43,703 nucleotides of DNA. Origin: Candidatus Poseidoniaceae archaeon (GTDB taxonomy: Archaea > Thermoplasmatota > Poseidoniia > Poseidoniales > Poseidoniaceae). Position 1 is the first letter of the stretch, and every line of letters starts with the position of its first letter. Below, one piece after another: positions 32,602-41,537 of this stretch. The notes under the pieces were generated by a model. The model ran no database searches, was not told where the DNA came from, and was given only the letters and a program-made list of their open reading frames with translations. The stretch spans positions 1 through 43,703 of the forward strand of contig CASIBX010000012.1 of the NCBI GenBank assembly GCA_949373075.1, given 5' to 3'. Position numbers and translations under genes: made by a program.

Positions 32602-32771
32602 TGTCTGACGGTCCTAAGGCTGGTGCAAAGTGGTCCAAATATGGAACCGAAGATGGTAAACTTGTTCGTAAGGCAGAGTTCTGCCCTGAGTGTGGTCCTG
32701 GAGTTTTCCTCGCCACACACGCAGACCGCAAGTCATGCGGTCGCTGTGGTTTCACACAAACTAACGAATGA
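32601..32771 (+). CDS. rps27ae: Ribosomal protein S27ae
   Basis: This 56-residue zinc ribosomal protein falls below the ORF-track cutoff. I translated it as [40 protein letters not shown] and [16 protein letters not shown]. The zinc ribbon is CPEC...CGRC. The archaeal form lacks the ubiquitin fusion of eukaryotes. Its ATG overlaps the S24e TGA by one base, which implies translational coupling. It is the last gene of the rpo7 operon, and a hairpin follows 9 bases after the stop. Confidence 0.95.
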   Translation: MSDGPKAGAKWSKYGTEDGKLVRKAEFCPECGPGVFLATHADRKSCGRCGFTQTNE

Positions 32772-32779
32772 TGTTTACT

Positions 32780-33667
32780 TTAGCCCATGTGTGGGCTACG
32801 GTTTCCCTGATTATCGATAACCATCCAGGTTTCATTTTCATTAATGATTTGAACACCTAATTCGGAACGTTTTTTCATTCCGCCACGCAACATCAAATCA
32901 TCTCGCCATGAAATCATTCTCCAATCATCGCCATCAAAAACAGCATGCTGAATTGTGCCACGCAATTTTCTTGCAACTGTTATTTCGTCATTCATGAGTT
33001 CCCACGCCCATCCATCTTTGGATGTTATCAGGAATGTGTCATCGTGTACAAACACATTTTCAATATCGCATTGAACTCCTAATTCATTAGTTTGTAAAAC
33101 CTCACCACTTATCAGCGATATTCTCTGGTAAGTACCTCCTCTTGTCCAAGCAATTACTTCATCTTTGACAATCGAAACCGATGTTATTTCATTGGACCTC
33201 GGTGGTGATTTTCCTTCCGTTTCAATTAGCGGTAAACGCCAAACTTCATTGGCAGATGAATCTATACAATACAATCCTCTTGACCAGAGTGAAAATACGA
33301 TCATATCTTCTTTTGCATCTAATGCTACAGGTTCTGCATCGATGATGTGGCACCAGTGTGAACCTTCAACCATGGATGTATTTTTCTTCAAGCGTAATTG
33401 AGCCCTAGTGATGCCTTCTTTAATGGGTTCTTCAAACATTAGCAAGGCCATTCTCGCAAGTTGCAACTCATGGTCAACCCATGTTGCCACCAACCCTTTG
33501 TCACACATCGAAGCAAAGGTGATTTCACATGGAAATGGACTATTAGTGATGCCATCAACAGAAATTCCGCCATTTACATCAACGATGATTTCTCGGTCGC
33601 CATGGTGCAAAAGTCTCCATGGGGCTGTCTCCATGTATCTGGGAAGAGGGCTAGGCTTGTGAACCAT
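32780..33667 (-). CDS. Uncharacterised beta-propeller-like protein
   Basis: No family is recognised with confidence. The 295 residues show repeated beta-hairpin units of the kind found in WD40/PQQ propellers: REIIVDVNGGISVDG, KEDMIVFSLWSRGLYCIDSS followed by ANEVWRLPL, DEVIAWTRGGTYQRISLISG, and HDDTFLITSKDGWAWELMND. The alternation of 'value looked up, displayed, reset' strands with Trp and Gly-Gly turns is the only guide. No signal peptide or membrane helix is seen, so it is presumably cytoplasmic. It stands divergent from dtdA with only 32 bases between the two start codons. Its stop codon touches the terminator hairpin shared with rps27ae. Confidence 0.65.
   Translation of the reverse strand: MVHKPSPLPRYMETAPWRLLHHGDREIIVDVNGGISVDGITNSPFPCEITFASMCDKGLVATWVDHELQLARMALLMFEEPIKEGITRAQLRLKKNTSMVEGSHWCHIIDAEPVALDAKEDMIVFSLWSRGLYCIDSSANEVWRLPLIETEGKSPPRSNEITSVSIVKDEVIAWTRGGTYQRISLISGEVLQTNELGVQCDIENVFVHDDTFLITSKDGWAWELMNDEITVARKLRGTIQHAVFDGDDWRMISWRDDLMLRGGMKKRSELGVQIINENETWMVIDNQGNRSPHMG
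32781..32798. terminator. Bidirectional terminator hairpin between rps27ae and the convergent gene
   Basis: TAGCCCA-TGTG-TGGGCTA is a perfect 7-bp stem. On the minus strand it ends at the TAA stop of the convergent gene. Position and symmetry suggest it serves both genes. Confidence 0.55.
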
Positions 33668-33699
33668 TCCTTCAAGAGTCCCGTACTCTAGGCCACGCC

Positions 33700-34611
33700 A
33701 TGGTCAGCCTCATTCTGGTCTCTGGAGGAGACATCGCCTCAACAAATCAGGCTGATGAGTTGCTAAAAATGGCAGATTGGACAGAATTGAATCCAATCGA
33801 AGGCTTGGCTGCATATTCTTACAAGGATGCTAGAATGTGGTGGATGAAAGACGGCTGCTTGTGGGAAGATGATCTTGACAAAAGATGGATGCAAGCCACT
33901 GGAGAAACTCCTTCGGAAATCATATTCCCTTCTCGACACTCTGCTGCAAGCGGTAATGCGTCACTAACATTACACCCTATTGGCACTATGCAGGTACCCG
34001 AAGAACAAACTCCTGATTATGGAGGGAAAGCAGCAGATTGCCCGCCCCCAAACCCACGTCTTGCTGCATGGTGGAGAGAAATGAACAGGGTGGCAAGCGA
34101 TTTGTCAGAGTTTGATTTGTCTTTGGAAACAACCCACCATGGGCCTTGGATTGAAACTCCTTCACTCTTCATCGAAATAGGTTCCACTGCCGAGACTTGG
34201 GGTCATGAAAATGCAGCTAAGGTACTTGCTGGAATAATCTACAGAGGTTTAGGGTTAGACGGAGGTGCAGGTCTTGGTAATTGGAATGGCAAAGGCAGAG
34301 TTGTAGTCACACTGGGTGGTGGTCACTATGCCCCTAGAGGTAATCTTCTAGCATCACATGATGGGATTTGGATAGGCCATATGCTGGCTACATATGCTCT
34401 CCCATTCACAAAAGATGAGTCTGGAAATATCGGTGGGATGTGGGAAAACAGTATTCGTAAAGCAATTGCTGCAACTAAGTTGGGCTTTCCAGGTGGTGAG
34501 GTCATTTGTAGTATGGACAAAAAGGCATTCAAGGGATGGCAACGCCAAGCAATTAGGGAACTTCTGGATGAATTGTCAGTCCCTTTACTCAAAAGTTCTG
34601 AAATCATCTGA
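33700..34611 (+). CDS. dtdA: D-aminoacyl-tRNA deacylase, archaeal DtdA/DTD2 (GEK1) family
   Basis: It hydrolyses D-amino acids wrongly attached to tRNA. The family hallmarks are LETTHHGPWIETPSLFIEIG with the following ST.ETW, and VVTLGGGHYAPRGN, which bring together the His residues thought to bind zinc. The length of 303 residues is typical for archaea. The N-terminus (MVSLILVSGGDIASTNQADE) is shifted slightly from the usual but consistent with the family. The stop overlaps the proline dehydrogenase ATG (TGATG), so the two are one operon. Confidence 0.88.
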   Translation: MVSLILVSGGDIASTNQADELLKMADWTELNPIEGLAAYSYKDARMWWMKDGCLWEDDLDKRWMQATGETPSEIIFPSRHSAASGNASLTLHPIGTMQVPEEQTPDYGGKAADCPPPNPRLAAWWREMNRVASDLSEFDLSLETTHHGPWIETPSLFIEIGSTAETWGHENAAKVLAGIIYRGLGLDGGAGLGNWNGKGRVVVTLGGGHYAPRGNLLASHDGIWIGHMLATYALPFTKDESGNIGGMWENSIRKAIAATKLGFPGGEVICSMDKKAFKGWQRQAIRELLDELSVPLLKSSEII

Positions 34612-35627
34612 TGAAAACCGTCAAGAATCACCGTCACTGGCGTTGTAACATGGTCGGGCGCTTTTCACGCATGGTTGTCGCCATGACCGTCCGTATGCCT
34701 CGATGGTTTGTGGGCTGGGTCAGTCGACGATATGTCGCAGGTCCTAAACTTGAAGATGCTGTTAAAGTAATGAAGCGCCTTTCAAAAGAAGGTGCATGTT
34801 TTACTATCGACGTTCTTGGTGAAGAGATTACTTCGATGGAAGAAGCGACATTCTTCTTGGAAGAATACAAGAGGGTAATTACTGCGATTAGCGAAAATAA
34901 TTTCGATGCCAATCTTTCAATAAAACCAACGGCTTTTGGTCTGCTTCTTGATAGTGAAACCGGCATGGATAATATCGAAGCTTTAGTTTCCTTGGCAAAT
35001 GAACATCAAATGTTTGTTAGGCTCGATATGGAAGACCACAGGGTTACAGATGATACAATTCAAGTGATGTTGGATATGCATGACAAGGGACTAACCAATG
35101 TTGGTGTTGTTCTACAAGCAAGACTATTCCGTACAATTGAAGACATTCAAAACATTGCACAGAAATTAGGACAGAATGCCGATTATCGAATCTGTAAAGG
35201 GATTTATTTGGAACCTGAAGAGATTTCACATACAAACCGCCAACCAATAATCAAAGCAACCAATGACTGTGTTGACGCAATGTTAGATGCGGGTGCATAT
35301 GTTGGTATAGCGAGCCATGACCATCCTGTAATAAACCACACATTAGATGCATTGTCTAAGAGAAATATGGGCCCTAATATTCCCGACCCTAGACCAAATG
35401 CTGGTGGAACTCGTCCACAAAAAGGTCCTGGATATGAATTCCAGATGTTACTTGGAGTAAGAGGCCCTATGCGTCGTAAATTAAGTGCAAAAGGCCACAG
35501 AACAAGAGTCTACATCCCATATGGTGAAAAATGGTACGAGTATTCTATTCGTAGATTGCAAGAGAATCCGACTATCGGAACTCAAGTTGCCAAAGCATTC
35601 TTGATGCCATGGACTAACCGTCCTTGA
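34611..35627 (+). CDS. Proline dehydrogenase (FAD-dependent PRODH)
   Basis: It oxidises proline to pyrroline-5-carboxylate and passes electrons to the quinone pool. The TIM-barrel family sequence is clear: GACFTIDVLGEEITSMEEAT, LSIKPTAFGLLLDSETG, MFVRLDMEDHRVTDDTIQVM, VGVVLQARLFRTIEDIQNIA, YRICKGIYLEPEEISHTNR, and the C-terminal YEFQMLLGVRGPMRRKLSAK plus RVYIPYGEKWYEYSIRRLQE. It is a stand-alone PRODH, not the long PutA fusion; no P5C dehydrogenase lies next to it. The basic N-terminal region with MVGRFSRMVVAMTVRMP suggests a possible later start at one of the internal ATGs. It implies amino-acid use as a carbon and energy source. Confidence 0.92.
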   Translation: MKTVKNHRHWRCNMVGRFSRMVVAMTVRMPRWFVGWVSRRYVAGPKLEDAVKVMKRLSKEGACFTIDVLGEEITSMEEATFFLEEYKRVITAISENNFDANLSIKPTAFGLLLDSETGMDNIEALVSLANEHQMFVRLDMEDHRVTDDTIQVMLDMHDKGLTNVGVVLQARLFRTIEDIQNIAQKLGQNADYRICKGIYLEPEEISHTNRQPIIKATNDCVDAMLDAGAYVGIASHDHPVINHTLDALSKRNMGPNIPDPRPNAGGTRPQKGPGYEFQMLLGVRGPMRRKLSAKGHRTRVYIPYGEKWYEYSIRRLQENPTIGTQVAKAFLMPWTNRP

Positions 35628-36410
35628 TCAATCTCGCCTTTTCCTCTGGCGCCTTTCTGAACTCTTCTTGTTAGGCGTTCCTGACGTTTCTGCATCTGGA
35701 CGAATCGGATTGGGGTTATCTCCCAAACGACCTTCCTTCCATGCCTGTCTCCTTTCTCTTGGAGTTCTTGGAATATCTTCTTCTGGGCGAGGTGGTTCAT
35801 GGAGATAGATTCGTTTGATGTCATGCGCCACAACTCTACCAGTCATGGTGCGTCCAGCACCGGTGTGAATTGCTCTGACTCTCCACCTTTCTCCAGCGTG
35901 CTCCATAATTGTGCTTGCTCTAAACATAGTGTCTCGTTCTACAAAGATAGAATCACTTTCGGAGTGCTCGCCACGAGTTAGTGTTAGTCTTACCATTACA
36001 ATGTCCGAGCGTACTGCATTAGCACGCCCGATTTTCTTAGCATTGAGTTTCTTACGTGAGTTACCAGTTTTGGTTTCAATTCGGTTTATTTCCCAACTAG
36101 CATCAATATGCTCAAAGATGTCTCCAACATGTAGAGTTTCATCTTCATCGATTTCTATTTCCGCTATCATAGAATTAGCACCTTCACTGAGTATGAAAGG
36201 TATGGTGATTGCTTTAGGTTCTCTGATTTGGACGCTGTGGATATGATCACATTCATCACACTTCAGCAAATAGTCTGTGCCAGTTCCGACCTTTTTCTCT
36301 CGTAAAACTTGGTGTCCGCAAGGGTGACGGCAGCCGGGACAATCGGTTACATTCTCTACGAAATCTTCATCTTCGTATTCTTCCAAATCATCTTCAGACT
36401 CTTCGACCAT
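35628..36410 (-). CDS. HVO_0476-family zinc finger protein
   Basis: The protein resembles the archaeal HVO_0476/COG1326 family of unknown function. A zinc ribbon near residues 17-55 has CPGCRHPCGHQVL and LLKCDECDHIHSVQI. Two similar beta domains follow: DETLHVGDIFEHIDASWEIN with RIETKTG, and DTMFRASTIMEHAGERWRVR with AIHTGAG. An Arg/Lys/Pro-rich tail (PRTPRERRQAWKEGRLGDNP ... SSERRQRKRRD) suggests nucleic acid contact. It is convergent with proline dehydrogenase with no base between the two stops. It is divergent from the methyltransferase-like gene, the annotated starts being only 20 bases apart. Confidence 0.8.
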   Translation of the reverse strand: MVEESEDDLEEYEDEDFVENVTDCPGCRHPCGHQVLREKKVGTGTDYLLKCDECDHIHSVQIREPKAITIPFILSEGANSMIAEIEIDEDETLHVGDIFEHIDASWEINRIETKTGNSRKKLNAKKIGRANAVRSDIVMVRLTLTRGEHSESDSIFVERDTMFRASTIMEHAGERWRVRAIHTGAGRTMTGRVVAHDIKRIYLHEPPRPEEDIPRTPRERRQAWKEGRLGDNPNPIRPDAETSGTPNKKSSERRQRKRRD

Positions 36411-36430
36411 GTGACCGCCTCCCTATTTGT

Positions 36431-37189
36431 GTGCCAAGCGCTTCACCTTTGAGGCTGTCGGATGGGAGAAGCCTTGTGAAGGGGAGCCCAAGAGCACAGT
36501 ACATGCGCGAGGAGATACTGGGGGCTATTTTGTCGGCCAACAAAGATTTGTCTCGTGATGAACCGGAAGTTGCAGCTAATATCGGCATCCAATTGGAACA
36601 TATGGCTCTCTCAACATGGTCCATCTCGGTACGAAGAAGAATACGTGATGCAATATCTCTAATCGCTCCCAAGAATGTAATTCAAACCGGTGCTGGAATC
36701 GGACATCTTTCTGCTTGGCTTTTCCACCACTTTGAACAGGGTGAAGTTTTGTCAAACTTTCAGATGATAGAAGAAGGAAACAGGTTTGCAGTAATTCTGG
36801 CACGTCTAAAAGAAAGATACTCATCTGTACCTTCAAGTATTGTAGTCGGCACACCATCTCTACTTTCCAGTGAACTGAAAGCCTGGAATATCTCAAAAAT
36901 TGGTGAACCGCCTATGCTACCAAATGCAGATGCAATCATTGTTGATGCAATAATGCCTAGACTAGCAGATGATGTGAAGTCCCTGCTTCCTCTACTGAAC
37001 AAAAATGGTGTTTTGTTTACTGTGGAGCCAACTCCGCCTGTAGGGGATAGAGAAGAAGATGACCCTGAAGTAGTCGGATTCAATAAGTGGATGGAGTTGA
37101 TTCAATCCACCAATGAAACTCATCATTTGGCATTTGCACCGTTGTTTGGTGGAACTATTGTGGCCTGGATTGAGAGAGATCAGGATTGA
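36431..37189 (+). CDS. SAM-dependent methyltransferase-like protein (O-methyltransferase fold)
   Basis: Residues about 75-200 follow a class I methyltransferase Rossmann order: motif I VIQTGAGIGHLSAWLFHH, motif II region NFQMIEEGNRFAVILARL, motif IV-like ADAIIVDAIMPRLADDV and motif V/VI LLPLLNKNGVLFTVEPT. The first glycine motif (TGAGIG) is slightly off consensus, so SAM binding is likely but not certain, and the substrate is unknown. The tracked start is a GTG at 36431. An ATG at 36503 (MREEILGAIL) is a serious alternative because only 20 bases separate the GTG from the divergent gene. Its 3' end overlaps the convergent S8 protease gene by 10 bases. Confidence 0.72.
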   Translation: MPSASPLRLSDGRSLVKGSPRAQYMREEILGAILSANKDLSRDEPEVAANIGIQLEHMALSTWSISVRRRIRDAISLIAPKNVIQTGAGIGHLSAWLFHHFEQGEVLSNFQMIEEGNRFAVILARLKERYSSVPSSIVVGTPSLLSSELKAWNISKIGEPPMLPNADAIIVDAIMPRLADDVKSLLPLLNKNGVLFTVEPTPPVGDREEDDPEVVGFNKWMELIQSTNETHHLAFAPLFGGTIVAWIERDQD

Positions 37190-38280
37190 GATGCCTCAAT
37201 CAAATCCTTCATTTGAAGTAGTCCATATCCATAGTGGTCATCATGGCCATTTTGCTCACTCTTCTTCTTGGAAGAATCTACAATCCATTGTTTTACATTG
37301 TCAAGCATGTCTGTTCCACCATCCATCAGTTCGGGCTTGTCCTCAAACATCAGAGCGATAGCTCCTGTGACAAATACTGTGGCAGCACTAGTACCCGATG
37401 AAAGTCCCCATTCACCACTAATAGTAATCACTGGAACATCATGAGCTGGAGCAACAACTTCTGGTTTTTCGTCAGGGCTATTTCTTGGAAACAGGGGAGG
37501 CCAAACTCTTCCATCATTATCACCAACTGATGAACCACCCCAGATGTCTCCTGATTCTTTGACTCCCCCAACGCAAATTACAGTGTCAACAATTCCCGGA
37601 GATGCTACGTCCCCATCATCATCTGCACCATCATTACCTGCAGCAGCAATCACCACAATTCCTGCATCATATGCGTTATCGACTGCATCCTCTACTGCAT
37701 CTCCCAATAATATCGAGAATCCAGATGGACTCCCACCTAAAGACAGCGATATTATGTCAACCTCATTTGCAATACACCAATCGATGGCTTCTGCAACCGT
37801 TGCATCATTTCCCTCTCCAGTTTTGCTCAATGCTTTTGCAACATAAAGGTCAACACCTTTGGCGATTCCAGTAAGTCCACCATCGGCGACTAATATTCCT
37901 GCCATGCTTGTTCCGTGTCCATTATCGTCATAGGGGCTTGAAGAGGTTCCAACAAAGTCAGACCATCCAGCTAAATTCAAGTTTTCTAAATCCTGATGTT
38001 CAACATCAATACCAGAATCAACAATACAAACACCTACTCCATTTCCAGAAAGCCCATCGACGTCATCATACTGAATCAGTGAATGGAACGATTCTTCTTT
38101 TTCTAGAACTAGAGATGTGGGCCCGAATAAATTGATTTCTCCAGCCAAAATTTGCCAAGTGAACACACCTATTCCAATAACAAGTGCTGCTGAACAAAAA
38201 ACCGTGATAATCTTAATAAAATCTAAATCATCTACGATTTCGACATCGGGTATTGGAATTAATTCATCCATTATAATCAA
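37180..38280 (-). CDS. Membrane-anchored subtilisin-like (S8) serine protease
   Basis: An N-terminal uncleaved membrane helix (FIKIITVFCSAALVIGIGVF) is followed by a compact S8 domain. The triad is complete: Asp in VGVCIVDSGIDVEHQDLENL, His in DDNGHGTSMAGILVADGG and Ser in GLSSGTSAATVFVTGAIALM, with the oxyanion Asn in VVIAAAGNDGADDDGD. There is no long propeptide or Ig-like tail, unlike the protease at 10.6-15.4 kb. It is the last gene of an overlapping four-gene minus-strand operon: its ATG overlaps the end of the desulfurase by 4 bases. It may process proteins at the membrane, including neighbours' products, but that is inference. Confidence 0.93.
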   Translation of the reverse strand: MIIMDELIPIPDVEIVDDLDFIKIITVFCSAALVIGIGVFTWQILAGEINLFGPTSLVLEKEESFHSLIQYDDVDGLSGNGVGVCIVDSGIDVEHQDLENLNLAGWSDFVGTSSSPYDDNGHGTSMAGILVADGGLTGIAKGVDLYVAKALSKTGEGNDATVAEAIDWCIANEVDIISLSLGGSPSGFSILLGDAVEDAVDNAYDAGIVVIAAAGNDGADDDGDVASPGIVDTVICVGGVKESGDIWGGSSVGDNDGRVWPPLFPRNSPDEKPEVVAPAHDVPVITISGEWGLSSGTSAATVFVTGAIALMFEDKPELMDGGTDMLDNVKQWIVDSSKKKSEQNGHDDHYGYGLLQMKDLIEASQS

Positions 38281-39497
38281 CCCAAGGCTTCCACAGCCTC
38301 AACTAATGTTTCAGCAAATAATCTGACCTCATCTTCAGTATTGTAAAGGTAAGAGCTCGCACGTAGCGAGCCCCTTTCTAATCCTTTATCGTTGAACCAT
38401 GAATGGACGCAGTGCAAACCACTTCGAACCATGACTCCAGCGGACTCGTCTAGCAAAATCGCAATGTCATGAGGATCAATCTTATCAAAGAGAATTGAGC
38501 AAATACCTCCTCGCTTTGAAGGGTTCTCTGGACCTATGATTTTCATTCCCTCAACATCTTTCAGTATAGATGTCATAACTCGGTTCAGAGATATTTCATG
38601 CTCGTTAACTGCATCCAGGTCAATTTCCGAAATGTAATCAATAGCGGCATTAGTACCCAGTATCCCTGCGTAATTGCCTAGGCCACCTTCAAACCTTGCG
38701 GGTGGTTTGGACCACGTAAATGAATCGTAATGTGAATTATCAACCGTACTTCCCCCTGATGTAATTGAGCGCATATTTTCTAGTAATTCCATCCTGCCCC
38801 AAAGTCCACCCATTCCGGAAGGGCCCATCATTTTGTGAATTGAAAAAGCCATAAAATCAATGTCAAGGTCCTGTATGTCAACCTTCATGTGAGGAGTTGA
38901 TTGTGCACCGTCAATACATACCATTGCCCCGTGGTCTTTGGCGATTCTTGTAGCCTCTTTGACTGGTATGGCGATTCCATCGAGATTACCAACGTGTGAT
39001 AATGATACCATTTTCAATTTGCTTCCAGCATCAGCACATGCTGCTTCAAAAGCTTCCAAATCGAATGTATTATCTGGTCTGGAGCGAACAACCCTGTGGT
39101 CGATTCCTTGTTCCTGTTCTAACTGAAGCCATGGAACTAGGTTGGAGTTGTGCTCTCTATCTGATGTGAGAACTATGTCTCCTTTTTCCCAACTCAGTCC
39201 CTTTGCTACTTGGTTAAGGGAATGTGTTGCATTTTTTGTGAATATCATTTCACCAGTTTCTCTTACGTTGAACATTTTGCCTAACTTGTTCCTACAATTT
39301 GACATTTTACGAGATACTTCAATTGCGTACCTGTGGGCTGAGCGACCACCGCAGCCTGGTGAAACTTCATAGTACGAACGGACTGCTTCAATTACAGGCT
39401 TAGGTCGGAGAGTCATGCAAGCATTGTCTAGGTAGGCGGGAGGATTTTCGGCACATAATGTCGGGAAATCTTCTCGCTTGTCTGCAAACATCACCAT
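38277..39497 (-). CDS. SufS/CsdA-type cysteine desulfurase (class V aminotransferase fold)
   Basis: This PLP enzyme resembles those that release sulfur (or selenium) from cysteine derivatives. Visible features are AYLDNACMTLRPKPVIEAVR at the start, a His in TSDREHNSNLVPWL, the cofactor Asp/Gln in MVCIDGAQSTPHMKVD, the Schiff-base Lys in AFSIHKMMGPSGMGGLWG, and the catalytic loop Cys in VMVRSGLHCVHSWF. The Arg in GSLRASSYLYNTEDEV matches the substrate-binding position. SufS-like (group II) membership follows from the RSGxHC motif. No sufBCD or iscU gene is present; instead it sits between a zinc-ribbon membrane protein and a protease, with overlapping ends. Confidence 0.9.
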   Translation of the reverse strand: MVMFADKREDFPTLCAENPPAYLDNACMTLRPKPVIEAVRSYYEVSPGCGGRSAHRYAIEVSRKMSNCRNKLGKMFNVRETGEMIFTKNATHSLNQVAKGLSWEKGDIVLTSDREHNSNLVPWLQLEQEQGIDHRVVRSRPDNTFDLEAFEAACADAGSKLKMVSLSHVGNLDGIAIPVKEATRIAKDHGAMVCIDGAQSTPHMKVDIQDLDIDFMAFSIHKMMGPSGMGGLWGRMELLENMRSITSGGSTVDNSHYDSFTWSKPPARFEGGLGNYAGILGTNAAIDYISEIDLDAVNEHEISLNRVMTSILKDVEGMKIIGPENPSKRGGICSILFDKIDPHDIAILLDESAGVMVRSGLHCVHSWFNDKGLERGSLRASSYLYNTEDEVRLFAETLVEAVEALG

Positions 39498-40696
39498 GCC
39501 TCCGAATCGGGAATATAATCAGCAGCTGGACTGTTGATTCCACAACTTGTGCAAGTGTATCTTGATGGGAAGTTTTCACCACACCCTTCACACAACTTTC
39601 CAGCAGGACCTCTACGACTACAATCATCACTTGAACAATCTACTACAGTTTCTCCACTTTCGTTCAAACTTATTGGTGCACTTTCATTGCAGGAGGGGCA
39701 GAATCCTTCTGCAGTTAGGATCACACCATCCATCAACAAGTCAGCAGTTGCTGCTGCGGCTGCCCTAGTCTGAACACGGGTTCCATCTCCTAACATTCTC
39801 TGTGGCAACCAAAGGATGTGCATTATCAGATAAATCAGAATTACTCCAGTGAACAAGTGAATTGCATAAATTGGATAATCACTGACATTTCTATCTGCAA
39901 TGAAATGTGAGCCAGACCAGCCATTAATAATCAATACTACCACCCACATAACTAACATTGCAGACCAAGAGTAAAGGCTGTGTTCAGTCATGGCTTCTTC
40001 CATTACTCTAACATCGGTATGAACATGATGTTCCTTAACGTGTAAGTCTCTAGTTTCCGCAACAGCCTTCCAAAAGAAGTAAGTGAAAAAGCAACCAACT
40101 GCGGTTAAAATAACCCCGCCGAGTGCGTCTCCCAAATTGGCATCTGCAGGGAAACCAGGGGAGTTGACATGCAGCATAATCTGCGATGCAAAAATCGAAC
40201 ACCAAATGATGATGACATTGATTATGTGGCCACGCATGATCGGGAAATTAACAGTTATCTGTATGAAAAACCAGACCCAAAGGATAGATGAAACAATGAT
40301 TTGAAAGAAGACAAATCCGCTCAGTGAACTGAGTCCACCTATTCCGGAAACTTCAGCATCACCACCATCAAACAGTTCGCCAGAAACCGCACCAAGGAAG
40401 AATGCTAACAAACCAGTTAACATTGTCAAGAAATGAGCCTGTCCCCATTCGTGCCTAATCAGTTTGAATTGGAATTTCCATTCTTTACGTAATCGGTCCA
40501 CTGAATTCAAAAGAGGATGCAGGTCACCAAACTTCTTGTCTAGTTCTACATCTCCAAGACGGAAAGGCATGGTGCCATGACCATCTGCCGGGGCGATGAT
40601 TTCAATCTGAACCTCCTCCGCCATGGGCAGTGGTACAGATTCTCCCTTTGAGTTATTTCGGTTCCTCGCACCTCCAGAGGAGGTGGTGAGTCTCAA
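39491..40696 (-). CDS. Polytopic membrane protein with C-terminal double zinc ribbon
   Basis: No family is recognised. After a hydrophilic N-terminal domain of about 90 residues come about six membrane helices (LTMLTGLLAFFLGAVSG, SLSGFVFFQIIVSSILWVWF, GHIINVIIIWCSIFASQIM, LGGVILTAVGCFFTYFFWKA, SAMLVMWVVVLIINGW, HLFTGVILIYLIMHILWL). An amphipathic Ala-rich linker (TRAAAAATADLLMDG) then leads to two zinc ribbons, CPSC...DCSSDDC and CEGCGENFPSRYTCTSCG. The start may be the ATG at 40696 or an internal ATG (MAEEVQIEIIAP). Both ends overlap neighbouring genes, by 4 bases with the TauE-like gene and 7 with the desulfurase, so they are probably translated together. Confidence 0.75.
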   Translation of the reverse strand: MRLTTSSGGARNRNNSKGESVPLPMAEEVQIEIIAPADGHGTMPFRLGDVELDKKFGDLHPLLNSVDRLRKEWKFQFKLIRHEWGQAHFLTMLTGLLAFFLGAVSGELFDGGDAEVSGIGGLSSLSGFVFFQIIVSSILWVWFFIQITVNFPIMRGHIINVIIIWCSIFASQIMLHVNSPGFPADANLGDALGGVILTAVGCFFTYFFWKAVAETRDLHVKEHHVHTDVRVMEEAMTEHSLYSWSAMLVMWVVVLIINGWSGSHFIADRNVSDYPIYAIHLFTGVILIYLIMHILWLPQRMLGDGTRVQTRAAAAATADLLMDGVILTAEGFCPSCNESAPISLNESGETVVDCSSDDCSRRGPAGKLCEGCGENFPSRYTCTSCGINSPAADYIPDSEAW

Positions 40697-41445
40697 AATT
40701 GAGTTATCGATTCATAGATGTAGAATATACCACTTGCTACAATTCCAACCATAACCCAGTTGTGTATGGTTTTAGATTTCAATTTCTTCAGCCATCTCTT
40801 CCCTACCCGGACTCCGATTAAAGCTGCGATTACTAATATCAAAGTTAGTTCAGCATATTCCCAAATTTCATCTGGTCTGAATATCAGATAAATTGGGATT
40901 CTAGTTAGGTCTACGCATAGTGCCAACACACTTGCCGTGGCAGCAAATGCCATTTTGTCAGGCAATCTCCGAGTTAAGAACATCGCTCTTAGTGCCCCTT
41001 GATGTCCCGACAAACCACCCATGAAACCTGAACCAAATCCGCCTAATCTGTCGTTGGCTTCAGGTATTTTGTATCCTGTCCAATTTTCACTTAGAGTTAG
41101 AATTGGCAGTATTATTAGGAAACAACCTATCACTAACAAAAGCGGTTCTTGAGGAACCATATTTTGCAATAAGGCACCAATTATTGCTCCAATAACTAAC
41201 CAAATACCGTATCGTTTAATCGCTGTGAAGTCAACATGTTCTTTCAGGGAATAATACTTGGCACCATTGTGTGCACCATGGACAATTGCGACTACTGCGA
41301 TGGCTTCATGAGGTTCCATCAATAACAATACTATCGGAGTTAGCATTGTCGAAAGACCGAATCCTGCTGGCACAGTCAATGCTGCGGCAATGAATGCTGA
41401 AATTGCCACAAATACAATCACTAATTCCATTGCTATGCCCTCCAA
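40693..41445 (-). CDS. TauE/SafE-family permease (sulfite exporter-like)
   Basis: The 250-residue protein has about eight membrane helices in two halves. Family features are the N-terminal AALTVPAGFGLSTMLTPIVL, HEAIAVVAIVHGAHNGAKYY and, in the second half, RLGGFGSGFMGGLSGHQGAL with RAMFLTRRLPDKMAFAATAS. The paired G-rich GFxxGxxSGxxG signature is diagnostic of TauE/SafE proteins, which move sulfite, sulfoacetate or other small organic anions. The start is at 41445 or more likely the ATG at 41430 (MELVIVFVAI). It is the first gene of the overlapping operon, and the pairing with a cysteine desulfurase suggests a sulfur theme, though the substrate is not proven. Confidence 0.87.
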   Translation of the reverse strand: MEGIAMELVIVFVAISAFIAAALTVPAGFGLSTMLTPIVLLLMEPHEAIAVVAIVHGAHNGAKYYSLKEHVDFTAIKRYGIWLVIGAIIGALLQNMVPQEPLLLVIGCFLIILPILTLSENWTGYKIPEANDRLGGFGSGFMGGLSGHQGALRAMFLTRRLPDKMAFAATASVLALCVDLTRIPIYLIFRPDEIWEYAELTLILVIAALIGVRVGKRWLKKLKSKTIHNWVMVGIVASGIFYIYESITQF

Positions 41446-41537
41446 CCGTACAAATCAATCTACAACTTTCATCCTAAAAGTACCGACCAAGTCCCGCCAA
41501 CTTCTTTTCCACTCAACATAGATTTGCATTTCAGAGA

